Assembly: GCF_020009625.1 (NCBI RefSeq)
Contig: NZ_JAIHLP010000002.1
Span: 992,001-1,056,000, forward strand
Source of the DNA: Leifsonia poae
Lineage (GTDB): Bacteria > Actinomycetota > Actinomycetes > Actinomycetales > Microbacteriaceae
Direction of reading: 5' to 3'
DNA: 64,000 nucleotides
A program made the translations under genes and the position numbers. Of the stretch, positions 9,801-18,656 are shown piece by piece. How positions within the stretch are numbered: position 1 is the stretch's first letter; every line of letters starts with the position of its first letter. The notes under the pieces are model-generated. The model was given only the letters and a program-made list of their open reading frames with translations, searched no databases and was not told the origin of the DNA.

Positions 9801-9827
9801 TGCCGCCCGGCGACACGCCGGGCGGCA
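9801..9827 (+). terminator. Hairpin terminator after the aminotransferase gene
   Basis: TGCCGCCCGGCG and CGCCGGGCGGCA form a perfect 12-bp stem with a three-base loop, starting five bases after the TGA. No T-tract follows, as is common for actinobacterial hairpin terminators. Confidence 0.7.
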
Positions 9828-9916
9828 TGCGGCGATGGCGGCGGATTCCCGCGTCGTGGAGCGGAATCCGCCGTCGTCGCCGCTCGAAAGGCGCGCGCAT
9901 CCGTCACACTGGGTAC

Positions 9917-11041
9917 ATGACGGAACCAGGTGACGGCCGCGTCGCCGTCTACATCGACTTCGACAACATCGTGATCTCCCGGTACGACCAGGTGCACGGG
10001 CGCAACTCGTTCATGCGCGACCGTTCGAAGGCCTCGGGCGACGGTATGACCGCCGACCCCAAGGTCGCCGAGAAGCTCGCCCTCGCCACCGTGGACATCG
10101 GCGCCGTGATCGACTTCGCCTCCTCCTTCGGCACGCTCGTGCTGACCCGCGCCTACGCGGATTGGTCGGCCGCCGTGAACGCCGACTACCGCGGGCAGCT
10201 CGTCGGCCGTGCCGTCGACCTCGTGCAGTTGTTCCCCGCCGCCGCGTATGCCAAGAACGGCGCCGATATCCGGCTGGCCGTGGATGCGGTGGAAGACCTG
10301 TTCCGCCTGCCCGACCTCACCCATGTGGTGATCGTCGCCGGCGACTCCGACTACATCGCGCTCGCCCAGCGCTGCAAACGTCTCGGCCGCTACGTCGTCG
10401 GGATCGGCGTCGCCGGGTCGACGAGCAAATCCCTCGCCGCAGCGTGCGACGACTTCGTCACGTACGACGACCTGCCCGGCGTGACGCCGGTCGCCTCCTC
10501 CCCGTCCGGCCGGTCCGGCGGTCGCAAAGCCGCCGAGCCCGAACGTGTCGAACAACCGGAGACCGACGGATCCGCCGAACCGGAGACCGATGCCACCGAG
10601 CCGGAGACCGTTGCCACCGAGCCGGAGACCGCGCCACCGGCGACGACGCCACGAAAGCGGTCGTCACGCGCCAAATCGACCTCTGTGCAGGCTGCGCCCG
10701 AAACGGCCTCGGCCGACCCGGTCGAGATCGCACCGGAGCCCGAAGCCGACCCCGAGGCCGCTCAGGAAGAGGCCACCCGGTTGCTCCTGCGCGCGATGCA
10801 GCTCGGCCACGAGAAGGACGACACCGAGTGGCTGCACATCTCCTCGGTGAAATCGCAGATCAAGCGGATGGATCCGTCGTTCAGCGAGAAGTCGCTCGGC
10901 TTCCGCTCGTTCAGCGACTTCATCAAGTCGCGCGACACGCTCGTCGACCTCGACGACAGCACGACAGCGCTGATGCTGAAGCTCCTCCCTCAACGCGCTC
11001 CGCAGCGCGCGACGAAATCTCGCCGGGCCCAGCATCCCTGA
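9917..11041 (+). CDS. NYN-domain (PIN-like) protein with C-terminal LOTUS/OST-HTH domain
   Basis: This 374-aa protein starts with VAVYIDFDNIV, the acidic first strand of NYN nucleases; further conserved acidic positions appear in NGADIRLAVDAVEDL and VVIVAGDSDY. The fold is that of metal-dependent ribonucleases of the PIN/NYN class. Residues about 185-290 are low complexity, with repeats of a PET unit (EPETDATEPETVATEPET). The C-terminus (about 300-360, EWLHISSVKSQIKRMDPSF then GFRSFSDFIKS) is a LOTUS/OST-HTH RNA-binding domain. This suggests an RNA-targeting nuclease. The ATG at 9917 follows a non-coding gap after a terminator; the gene appears monocistronic. Confidence 0.85.
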   Translation: MTEPGDGRVAVYIDFDNIVISRYDQVHGRNSFMRDRSKASGDGMTADPKVAEKLALATVDIGAVIDFASSFGTLVLTRAYADWSAAVNADYRGQLVGRAVDLVQLFPAAAYAKNGADIRLAVDAVEDLFRLPDLTHVVIVAGDSDYIALAQRCKRLGRYVVGIGVAGSTSKSLAAACDDFVTYDDLPGVTPVASSPSGRSGGRKAAEPERVEQPETDGSAEPETDATEPETVATEPETAPPATTPRKRSSRAKSTSVQAAPETASADPVEIAPEPEADPEAAQEEATRLLLRAMQLGHEKDDTEWLHISSVKSQIKRMDPSFSEKSLGFRSFSDFIKSRDTLVDLDDSTTALMLKLLPQRAPQRATKSRRAQHP

Positions 11042-11099
11042 TCGCCGCATCCGCTGATCGCCGCTTGGCGTTCAATCGGAGAGGGCGTTGACTGAGCAT

Positions 11100-12038
11100 A
11101 TGGCTCTCACATGGATCGCGACGAGCTGGGGAGACCCCAGCGCTTGGATGTTCACCGAACAAGAGGTCGCCCCACCGGCGACCGGGGAGGTGACGATCCG
11201 GGTGCATGCTGCAGGCGTCAACCCCGCGGATGCGAAACATGTCGCAACACCCCGACCCGGCCTCCAGCTGCCTGCGCCGATCGGCTACGAGGTCGCCGGC
11301 GTGCTCACCGCGATCGGTCCGGACACCCGCATCGCCTCCGGTGACGGCGCGGTCGGGGATGAGGTGCTCGCCTTCCGGGTGAGCGGGGGCTACACGACCG
11401 AGCTCACCGTTCCCGCCTCCGACGTCTTCGCCAAACCGGCTGAGCTGAGTTTTGCGGAGGCGGCGAATCTGCTCCTCGCCGGCACGACGGCTTCCCAGAT
11501 GCTGCACGTGGCCGGCATCGGGGCGGGCGACACCATTCTCGTGCACGGGGCGTCGGGCGCCGTGGGGGTCAGCGTGCTCCAGCAGGCGACCGTGATCGGC
11601 GCCCGGGTCGTGGGCACCGCGAGCGAGGGGCGGTTCGCGGAGGTGCGCCGGTTCGGCGGGGAGCCGATCGCATACGGCCCCGGGCTGCTCGACCGTGCCC
11701 GCGCGGAAGCGCCCCAGGGCTACGCCGCCGCCCTCGACACCGTCGGTACCGACGAGGCAATCGATGTCTCGCTGGCCCTGGTCGCCGACCGGGGACGCAT
11801 CGTCACGATCGCGGCCCCCTCCCGCGCCGCTCGAGACGGCTTCACCACTGTCAACGGGGGCCAGCCGGCGAGCGTCGCCTACCGCAACGCCGCCCGCGGC
11901 GACCTGCTGCGACTCGTCGCCGACGGCCGCCTCATCGTTCCCGTGGCGCGCACGTACCCGCTGGCCGAAGCCCCGGCCGCGCTCGCCTTCCTGAGCAGCG
12001 GCCACCCCGGAGGCAAGCTGGCGCTCCTCACAGAGTGA
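11100..12038 (+). CDS. NADP-dependent quinone oxidoreductase-like MDR protein
   Basis: This protein of about 312 aa is a zinc-less medium-chain dehydrogenase/reductase. It has a GroES-like N-terminal half (VTIRVHAAGVNPADAKH) and a Rossmann half with VHGASGAVGVSVLQQA. The catalytic zinc Cys/His ligands are absent, as in quinone oxidoreductases of the QOR/zeta-crystallin group. The start is uncertain: the ATG at 11100 gives the usual N-terminus, but a TTG at 11088 sits closer to the GGAGAGGG ribosome site. It converges on glutamate decarboxylase. The substrate is unknown. Confidence 0.85.
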   Translation: MALTWIATSWGDPSAWMFTEQEVAPPATGEVTIRVHAAGVNPADAKHVATPRPGLQLPAPIGYEVAGVLTAIGPDTRIASGDGAVGDEVLAFRVSGGYTTELTVPASDVFAKPAELSFAEAANLLLAGTTASQMLHVAGIGAGDTILVHGASGAVGVSVLQQATVIGARVVGTASEGRFAEVRRFGGEPIAYGPGLLDRARAEAPQGYAAALDTVGTDEAIDVSLALVADRGRIVTIAAPSRAARDGFTTVNGGQPASVAYRNAARGDLLRLVADGRLIVPVARTYPLAEAPAALAFLSSGHPGGKLALLTE

Positions 12039-12080
12039 TCGGGGCCGGGACTCGCGGCGTGGGCGATGGGTCGCCGTCTG

Positions 12081-13478
12081 TCAGTGGTGGAAGGCTACCC
12101 GCTTCTCCCCGGGCATCGGGCCGGTGAGCCCATCGAGAAAGGCCACCTCGGTCTTCAGCGTCTCCACGAGTCCGGCCGCGAGATCGCGACTGAGCCCGTT
12201 GCGCACGACGATGCGCTGCACGGTGATCGCCGAGAGCGCCTCGGGCATCGGGTAGGCCGGCACCAGCCAGCCGCGCATCCGGAGGCGGTCCGAGAGATCG
12301 TAGAGGGTCCAATTCGCCGTGTGCCCCTCCCTCAGCTGCCAGGCGACGACAGGGATGTCCGAACCGTCGGTCCACAGGTCGAACGGTCCGAGCGCGGTGA
12401 TCGCGGCTGCCAGGTAGCGGGCCACATCGCGTGAACCGCCCTGCACGGTGCGGAACCCCTCGAAGCCGAGCCGCAGGAACTGGTAGTACTGCAGCAGCAC
12501 CTGGGCCCCCGGGCGCGAGAAGTTCAGGGCGAGCGTCGGCATATCGCCGCCGAGATAGCTCACCCGGAAGATCAGGTCCTCCGGCAGTTCCTTCTGCGAG
12601 CGCCAGACGATCCAGCCGAGCCCCGGGTAGACCAGGCCATATTTGTGCCCCGATGTATTGATCGACGCTACCCGCTCCACCCTGAAGTCCCACGGCAGCT
12701 CCGGCTGCAGGAACGGGGCGATCATCGCCCCCGAGGCGCCGTCGACGTGAATGGGGATGTCCAGCCCGGTCTTCGCGTGGATGGCGTCGAGCGCCGCAGC
12801 GATCTCCTGCACGGGCTCGTACATCCCCGTGTAGGTGACCCCCATGATCGCGACGACGCCGATCGTGTTCTCGTCCACGTATTGGTCGAGGGCGCTGCCG
12901 TCGAGCGTCTTGTGCTCCAGCGAGATCGGCACGAACCGCGGCTCGACCTCCCAATAGTTGCAGAACTTCTCCCAGCACACCTGCACGGCCGAGCTGAGCA
13001 CGAGGTTGGGGCGGTCGGTCGGCTTGCCGGCGGCACGACGGCTGTGCTGCCAGCGACGTTTGAGCGCCAGGCCGGCGAGCATGCACGCCTCTGAGGAACC
13101 GATCGTGGAGGTGCCGATCGACCGGGCCGGTTCGGGCGCGTGCCACAGTTTGGCGAGCATCCGCCAGCACCGCGTCTCGATCGCCGCAGTCTGCGGGTAC
13201 TCGTCCTTGTCGACCATGTTCTTGTCAGCCGCCTCCAGGAACAGGCGCGAGGCGTGGTCGTCCATCCAGGTTCCGACGAATGTGGCGAGGTTCAGCCGGG
13301 CGTTGCCGTCGAGCATCGCCTCGTCGTGCACGACCTGGTATGCCGTCTCGGGCAGCGACTCCCCCGCCGGGAGGGTGAAGCGCGGGAACCCCGTCGCCTC
13401 CCCCGGCCGCGTGAACACCGGGTTGAGCGCCACCGCCTCTTCCTCGGCCGATTCGTACCCCTGGTGGTCAGCGCGCAT
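12081..13478 (-). CDS. gadB: Glutamate decarboxylase
   Basis: This 465-aa PLP enzyme converts glutamate to GABA plus CO2, consuming a cytoplasmic proton. HVDGASGAMIAPF and SINTSGHKYG (PLP Lys279) are diagnostic of the GAD family, and the length matches. The C-terminal His-His pair (last residues VAFHH) resembles the pH-responsive tail of bacterial GadB. No GABA antiporter lies beside it, so a role in acid resistance versus GABA metabolism cannot be settled here, though amine catabolic genes lie about 2 kb away. The ATG at 13478 is preceded by GAAAGAGGGGC on the minus strand. Confidence 0.93.
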   Translation of the reverse strand: MRADHQGYESAEEEAVALNPVFTRPGEATGFPRFTLPAGESLPETAYQVVHDEAMLDGNARLNLATFVGTWMDDHASRLFLEAADKNMVDKDEYPQTAAIETRCWRMLAKLWHAPEPARSIGTSTIGSSEACMLAGLALKRRWQHSRRAAGKPTDRPNLVLSSAVQVCWEKFCNYWEVEPRFVPISLEHKTLDGSALDQYVDENTIGVVAIMGVTYTGMYEPVQEIAAALDAIHAKTGLDIPIHVDGASGAMIAPFLQPELPWDFRVERVASINTSGHKYGLVYPGLGWIVWRSQKELPEDLIFRVSYLGGDMPTLALNFSRPGAQVLLQYYQFLRLGFEGFRTVQGGSRDVARYLAAAITALGPFDLWTDGSDIPVVAWQLREGHTANWTLYDLSDRLRMRGWLVPAYPMPEALSAITVQRIVVRNGLSRDLAAGLVETLKTEVAFLDGLTGPMPGEKRVAFHH

Positions 13479-13667
13479 GATGCCCCTCTTTCGGTCGTCC
13501 TGCCGCCGACGCTAGACCACGGGGATCGGGATGGCCAGCATCCCTCGTGACCACTCAGACACCGCGCTGCGCTTCCGGGAAGCTGCGCATCCCCGTTTCG
13601 CCGGGCGCACCTCTCCCCGAGCGGCGGCTTTTCTCTCGCAACCGTCGCGTTCCGGGCGTCGCCCTGC

Positions 13668-13916
13668 CTAACTGACCTGCAATTGCTCGTGCGACGGTTC
13701 CGGACAGAGCAGATAGGCGTGCTCGTGGTCGCGCTGCGTGCCGTGCTCGTCGATCCGGTGACCGCAAAGCGGACAGAGCTGATCTTCCGGCATTCTCGGA
13801 CTCTCGAGATCGTATGGGCCGATCGGGGGCGGTCCGAGAATCGGAAACAGCTTGCCGTCAAGCCACTCCGCGGCCCGGTCGGCGTCTCTGCCGATCCGGT
13901 TCTTCTCTCGTTCCAT
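13668..13916 (-). CDS. Small conserved protein with Cys/His knuckles
   Basis: This 82-aa protein has a conserved-looking core (AAEWLDGKLFPILGPPPIGPY) and a putative metal knuckle (Cys48-x2-Cys51, later His residues and Cys71 in LLCPEP). I do not recognise a named family. The ATG at 13916 was chosen over an upstream start because the protein reads naturally from MEREKN; the ribosome site is weak. It lies between gadB and the DUF4287 gene, on the same strand as both. Confidence 0.6.
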   Translation of the reverse strand: MEREKNRIGRDADRAAEWLDGKLFPILGPPPIGPYDLESPRMPEDQLCPLCGHRIDEHGTQRDHEHAYLLCPEPSHEQLQVS

Positions 13917-14015
13917 ACCCCGAGAGTACGCCGGATGCGCAGGCTCGGCCCCGATCGTCGGCAACCCGGCAGCGGGCGCACAGACTGGGGCAGGGGGCGC
14001 GCATCCGGCTCGCTC

Positions 14016-14306
14016 TCAGACGGGTTTCGTCGCCTTGCCGTCGAGCCAGAGGGTGTCGGACTCATCGCTGTGCGTCGTGTCTGTTCCCACATGCTTGGCG
14101 GTGATCGTGGGACCCTTCTTGATCACGTGCACGAGCGCCATCGCGTGGCCTCGACCCAGATCGAAGTCTTCCTTGAGCCAGTCGACGATCGTCCCCGCCT
14201 TCGTGGCCGGGTCGTCGTATCCGCGCTCGGCGGCCAGCGCGATGAACTCGCGCGGCGTCTTGCCGGTCTTCTCCTCGATGTTGTCGAGGTAGGCCTGAAA
14301 CGACAT
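14016..14306 (-). CDS. DUF4287 family protein
   Basis: This 96-aa protein begins MSFQAYLDNIEEKTGKTPREF and has KAGTIVDWLKEDFDLGRGHA, both typical of DUF4287, a small soluble family whose function is not established. The second half is polar and ends in a variable tail. The start is well supported by the family N-terminus and by AGTGGGGA upstream on the minus strand. It diverges from the small gene at 14405. Confidence 0.85.
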   Translation of the reverse strand: MSFQAYLDNIEEKTGKTPREFIALAAERGYDDPATKAGTIVDWLKEDFDLGRGHAMALVHVIKKGPTITAKHVGTDTTHSDESDTLWLDGKATKPV

Positions 14307-14404
14307 GGAGCATCCCCACTCTCTATTCAGTGTCCGTCCGACTCTACTGAAACCCGCCGACAGCCTTCTCCCTCACGTCATCTCGCGGTTGTAGAGTGCG
14401 CGAC

Positions 14405-14656
14405 ATGGACGCCCTGTCGCGAACCATCCAGGCCGCTCTCCTCTACGAAGACGGGGAGACGCTCGACAGCGTCGTCGTCGTCCCCCTCATCGGCGGTTGT
14501 CCGCCCGGGCAGATCCGCGTCGCGACGACATTCTGCGGCGCCCTCGCCTACGACATCTACGAGCTCGCCGACGACGAGGACTACTCGTCGATGCCCGCGT
14601 ATCCGTACCTCGCGACCATCCCGGTCACCACCGCCGACCTCGACGACGAGTCGTAG
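14405..14656 (+). CDS. Small acidic hypothetical protein
   Basis: This 83-aa protein is acidic, especially at the C-terminus (DLDDES). The N-terminal half is hydrophobic-polar without a clear membrane span. No family recognised. The ATG at 14405 follows a 98-base divergent gap. A tetratricopeptide-like gene begins 11 bases after its stop, so the two probably form an operon. Confidence 0.6.
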   Translation: MDALSRTIQAALLYEDGETLDSVVVVPLIGGCPPGQIRVATTFCGALAYDIYELADDEDYSSMPAYPYLATIPVTTADLDDES

Positions 14657-14666
14657 GCGGTCGCCG

Positions 14667-15359
14667 GTGGAGGAAGAGCCCGGCCCCGACCTGGACGCCC
14701 TGGAACGCGCGTGGTTCCGCGAGCGCGACGGCGAGACCGGATACGCCTACGGCGACGCCCTGCTCGCCGCCGGGCGCGACCGCGAGGCCGAGGCGGTGTT
14801 CCGCGCCCTCATCGATGACGACTACCTCTCCGGCTACTACGCCCTCGGCTGGCTCGAGACCGAGCGCGGCAACCACGAACGCGGGCAGGAGCTGCTGCAG
14901 AACTACCTCGACGCCGACACTCATCCCGACGAGTTCACCGAGCATGTCGCCGGTGTGCTCGGCCACTGGCTCTGGCACTACTCCAACCGGCCGGATGCGG
15001 AGGGGCTGCTGCGTCGCGGCGCCGAGCACTTCCCTTCCGCGCGAACCGATCTCGGCCACCTGCTGCGCATCACGGATCGCGAGGCGGAGGCCGAGGCCGT
15101 GCTCCGCGGAGGCGTCGCCGTCGGAGAGGTCGACAGTTTTCTTCCGCTGGCGAAACTCCTCGATGAGAGCGGACGCACGCACGAAGCCGAGATGCTCTAC
15201 CGCGAAGGGTTCGACCGCGGGGACGCCTTCGCCGCATACAACCTCCATCTCCTGCTGCTGCGCGAGAACCGTGCCGAGGAGGCGTCGGACTGGCTGTGGG
15301 CGGCAGCGCAGGGCGGCGACGAGCTGGCCATCCGCACGCTCGCCGACGACGTCCCCTGA
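14667..15359 (+). CDS. TPR/SEL1-like repeat protein
   Basis: This 230-aa protein is built of helical hairpin repeats: units such as REAEAVFRALIDDDYLSGYY, RGNHERGQELLQNYL and THEAEMLYREGFDRGDAFAA follow the TPR/SEL1 pattern of alternating small and bulky residues. Such proteins act as protein-binding scaffolds; the partner is unknown. The GTG at 14667 is preceded by AGGCGG at 14655-14660. No signal peptide, so probably cytoplasmic. It is translated right after a small acidic protein and followed by an arylsulfatase gene 123 bases on. Confidence 0.75.
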   Translation: MEEEPGPDLDALERAWFRERDGETGYAYGDALLAAGRDREAEAVFRALIDDDYLSGYYALGWLETERGNHERGQELLQNYLDADTHPDEFTEHVAGVLGHWLWHYSNRPDAEGLLRRGAEHFPSARTDLGHLLRITDREAEAEAVLRGGVAVGEVDSFLPLAKLLDESGRTHEAEMLYREGFDRGDAFAAYNLHLLLLRENRAEEASDWLWAAAQGGDELAIRTLADDVP

Positions 15360-15482
15360 GAGGTCGGCCGCCGCACGCTGCAGACCGACCGCAAAGAATC
15401 CCTTGTCGCGGGAGCATCCGCTATGCAAGGGTCGAACTGAGCAGGTGGGGTACCGCTCCACCCGCCAGACGAGGGGTGGGAC

Positions 15483-17837
15483 ATGTCCGAAAATCTGCCA
15501 GGCTCCGTTCTTCCGACACCCGACCAGGTCTACACCGGGCCGATGGTGCTGGATGCGAAGAAACTCGATGAGAAGCTTCCTCCGATCGAGGTGAAACGAC
15601 CACCGAAACAGGCCCCGAACGTGCTGCTCGTCCTGCTCGACGACGTCGGGTTCGGAGCGTCGAGCGCCTTCGGCGGACCGGTTCCGATGCCGACCGCCGA
15701 GCGCATGGCAGGCCAGGGGCTGCGCTACAGCCGGTTCCACACCACGGCGATCTGCTCGCCCACGCGGGCCGCCATGCTGAGCGGCCGCAACCACCATCAG
15801 GTGGGGATGGGGCAGATCACCGAGACGGCCACACCGTCGCCCGGGTACCGTTCCACCCGACCCAACTCCTGTGTTCCGCTGCCCGAGATCCTTCGGCAGG
15901 CCGGCTACAACACCGCACAGTTCGGCAAATGCCACGAGGTCCCCGTGTGGGAGAGCGGCCCGACCGGCCCGTTCGACCACTGGCCGGCCTTCAGCGGGTT
16001 CGAGAAGTTCTACGGGTTCATCGGCGGCGAGACCAACCAGTGGACGCCCGCGCTCATCGACGGTGTCTCGCTGATCGAACCGCCGGACGACCCCGACTAC
16101 CACCTGATGCCCGACCTGGCCGATCAGACCATCGCCTACATCAACCAGCAGAAGGACCTCACCCCGGACAAGCCGTTCTTCGTCTACTTCGCGCCGGGCG
16201 CCACACACGCCCCGCACCACGTTCCGAAGGAGTGGATCGCCAAGCACGAAGGCGAGTTCGATCAGGGCTGGGATGCGCTGCGCGAAGAGACCTTCGCCCG
16301 CCAGAAGAAGCTCGGCGTGGTACCGGAGAATGCTCAGCTCACCGAGCGCTCCGCCGGCATCCCGGCCTGGGAGGACGTGCCCGAGGAGCGCCGCCACATC
16401 CTGACGCACCAGATGGAGGTCTACGCGGCCTTCCTCGAATACGCCGACCACCACACCGGCCGGGTCATCGATGCGATCGAGGAGCTGGGCATCCTCGACG
16501 ACACCCTGGTCATCTACATCATCGGCGACAACGGCGCCTCGGCCGAGGGCGGCCTCGAGGGTGCATTCATGCTCTCCACGGCGGCCAACGGCGGCGCCGA
16601 ATACGAAACGGTCGAGTTCTGGAACGAGCACCTGGACGAGATCGGTGGCCCGGAGGCCTACAACCACTACGCCGTCGGCTGGGCGCACGCGATGTGCACG
16701 CCGTACCAGTGGACCAAACAGGTTGCCAGCCACTACGGCGGCACCCGCAACGGCACCATCGTGCACTGGCCGAACCGCATCGCCGCCCGCGGGGAGATCC
16801 GCAACCAGTGGCACCACGTGATCGACATCGCCCCCACCATCCTCGAACTGGCCGGGCTCGCCCAGCCGCACACCGTCAACGGCGTCACCCAGGTGCCGAT
16901 GCACGGCGTCTCGATGACGTACACCTTCGACGACGCGGCCGCCGACGAACGGCACAACACGCAGTACTTCGAGATCATGGGCAACCGCGGCATCTACCAC
17001 AAGGGCTGGACCGCCCAGACCCGGCACCGCACCCCGTGGGATGTGGTGGGTACCGCCCCCGACTTCTCGGACGATGTGTGGGAGCTCTACGACACCACCG
17101 TCGACTGGACCCAATCGAACAACCTCGCCACGTCGAACCCGCAGAAGCTCGCCGAGCTGCAGCAGCTGTTCCTCATCGAGGCCACGCGGTACAACGTGCT
17201 CCCGCTCGACGACCGCGCCGCCCAGCGCATGAATCCCGAGTTCGCCGGGCGCCCCACACTGGTCACCGGGAACACGCTGCGCCTGCACCCGGGAACCAAG
17301 CGGCTCAACGAGAATGTCGCCATCAATGTGAAGAACCGCTCCTGGTCGGCGACCGCCGACATCCTCGTACCGGATTCGGGTGACGTCGACGGGGCCATTC
17401 TCGCCCAGGGCGGCCGAACCGGGGGCTGGTCGTTCTTCGCCGAGGGCGGCAAGCTCGGCTTCCACTACAACTATTGCGGCCTGCTGCGCAGCACCGCCCT
17501 CTCGGAGAAGCCCATCGGCGCGGGCAAGCACCAAGTGCGGGCCGAGTTCGCCTATGCGGGCGGGGGTATCGGTCGGGGTGGCACTGTCACCCTCTTCATC
17601 GACGGCGAGGCGAGCGGCACCGCCGAGGTGGAGCGCACGCATCCGATGTACTTCTCGTTCGATGAGGGGCTGGATGTGGGGATCGACACCGGTATGCCCG
17701 CCTACGAGGGATACACCACGCCGAAGGGTGCGTTCAGCGGCACCATCCACTGGGCCCAGATCGACCTCGGGCTCGACGACCACAGCCACCTCCTCGACCC
17801 CGACGAGTGGCTCGCGGCCGCGATGCGGCACCAATAG
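15483..17837 (+). CDS. Arylsulfatase (Cys-type, formylglycine-dependent)
   Basis: This 784-aa protein is a type I sulfatase that hydrolyses sulfate esters. The modification site CSPTR (Cys91) followed by AAMLSGRNHHQ is the signature in which Cys becomes formylglycine. Metal-binding LLDDVGFG (Asp53-Asp54) and GDNGASAEGG are present. The C-terminal part of about 200 residues is an additional beta-rich domain seen in large AtsA-like bacterial arylsulfatases. No signal peptide is evident, so it is probably cytoplasmic. The formylglycine-generating enzyme is not in this window. The ATG is preceded by GAGGGGTGGG. Confidence 0.92.
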   Translation: MSENLPGSVLPTPDQVYTGPMVLDAKKLDEKLPPIEVKRPPKQAPNVLLVLLDDVGFGASSAFGGPVPMPTAERMAGQGLRYSRFHTTAICSPTRAAMLSGRNHHQVGMGQITETATPSPGYRSTRPNSCVPLPEILRQAGYNTAQFGKCHEVPVWESGPTGPFDHWPAFSGFEKFYGFIGGETNQWTPALIDGVSLIEPPDDPDYHLMPDLADQTIAYINQQKDLTPDKPFFVYFAPGATHAPHHVPKEWIAKHEGEFDQGWDALREETFARQKKLGVVPENAQLTERSAGIPAWEDVPEERRHILTHQMEVYAAFLEYADHHTGRVIDAIEELGILDDTLVIYIIGDNGASAEGGLEGAFMLSTAANGGAEYETVEFWNEHLDEIGGPEAYNHYAVGWAHAMCTPYQWTKQVASHYGGTRNGTIVHWPNRIAARGEIRNQWHHVIDIAPTILELAGLAQPHTVNGVTQVPMHGVSMTYTFDDAAADERHNTQYFEIMGNRGIYHKGWTAQTRHRTPWDVVGTAPDFSDDVWELYDTTVDWTQSNNLATSNPQKLAELQQLFLIEATRYNVLPLDDRAAQRMNPEFAGRPTLVTGNTLRLHPGTKRLNENVAINVKNRSWSATADILVPDSGDVDGAILAQGGRTGGWSFFAEGGKLGFHYNYCGLLRSTALSEKPIGAGKHQVRAEFAYAGGGIGRGGTVTLFIDGEASGTAEVERTHPMYFSFDEGLDVGIDTGMPAYEGYTTPKGAFSGTIHWAQIDLGLDDHSHLLDPDEWLAAAMRHQ

Positions 17838-17915
17838 CGAGACTCGCATCGCCGGTCGTCGTCGCTCGCCCTCTCTTCGGCTCTTCGGGTGGGGCGGCGG
17901 CGATCGGCGGACGGG

Positions 17916-18482
17916 TCAGACGAGGGTGCGGCGCATGACCCAGCGCTGTGCGCCGCCGGAGTGCGCCTCGGTGGCGGCGAACCGCTCGAAGCCGTGGGCC
18001 TCGAACAGCCGCACCGTGCCGACGTATCCACTGATCACGTCCACCCGATCGCCGGGGGACTCGGCCGGGTAGCCCTCGACGATCGCGGCGCCGGAGGCCC
18101 GTGCGTGCTCCACGGCACCGTCGAGCAGGTCGTGCATCAGCCCACGCTTGCGGAATCCGCCGCGCACCACGAAGCAGACGATCGACCAGGGGTCACTCTC
18201 CTCGTCGAGATGGGGGATCGTGCGCGACCGCATCAGCCGCCGGTACGTCGACTTCGGAGCCACCGAGCACCAGCCTGCAACCTGGTCGTCCAGGTAGACC
18301 AGCACGCCCGGCCCCGGCTCCGCTGCGCAGGCGGATCTCATGTACTCGATGCGCTCGGGCATGCCCAGCCCGGAGTTGCGGTACGACATGCACACGCATC
18401 CCCCGCCGCCCGACTTTCGCGGCACCATGAAGCTGGCGAAATCGTCCCAACGCCCGGTTGCGGGCAGCACTTCCACGGCCAT
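17916..18482 (-). CDS. GNAT-family N-acetyltransferase
   Basis: This 188-aa protein has the GNAT arrangement: VLVYLDDQVAGWCSV (strand 4), then VCFVVRGGFRKRGLMHDLLDGAV, which contains the acetyl-CoA-binding RGxRKRGL-type loop. A Cys-rich patch (GGGGCVCMSY) near residue 30 is unusual and resembles a subset of actinobacterial GNATs. The substrate is unknown. It faces the arylsulfatase gene tail-to-tail and diverges from the hydrolase gene across a tandem-repeat stretch. Confidence 0.85.
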   Translation of the reverse strand: MAVEVLPATGRWDDFASFMVPRKSGGGGCVCMSYRNSGLGMPERIEYMRSACAAEPGPGVLVYLDDQVAGWCSVAPKSTYRRLMRSRTIPHLDEESDPWSIVCFVVRGGFRKRGLMHDLLDGAVEHARASGAAIVEGYPAESPGDRVDVISGYVGTVRLFEAHGFERFAATEAHSGGAQRWVMRRTLV

Positions 18483-18536
18483 GCGGCGAGCCTAGCTGCG
18501 TCCGCCGACACCCGGACACCGGGTCGTCCGGGCATC

Positions 18537-18620
18537 CCGCAGCTTGGAACCCCGCAGCCGGGAACCCCGCAGGCCGGAACCCCGCAGCCGGAACCCCGCA
18601 GACCGGAACCCCGCAGCCCG
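18537..18620. repeat. Short tandem repeat, six units of about 14-15 bp
   Basis: Six units based on CCGCAGNCCGGAACC follow one another with small length and base changes, in the gap between the divergent GNAT and hydrolase genes. Read on the plus strand in one frame, they would encode a GTPQP-type repeat, but no ribosome site supports that. Probably a non-coding minisatellite. Confidence 0.8.
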
Positions 18621-18656
18621 GCGGAGACCGTGGCCGGGACCGCTATCGTCGCAGCC

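Noticed and set aside
7385..10555. Long open frame on the minus strand (1056 codons)
   Set aside because: It is antisense to the MMSDH, aminotransferase and NYN genes, has low-complexity Arg/His/Gly/Asp-rich content and no family motif. It is a product of high GC.
14625..17849. Long open frame on the minus strand (1074 codons)
   Set aside because: Fully antisense to the TPR-like and arylsulfatase genes, which have clear motifs and ribosome sites; composition typical of a shadow frame.
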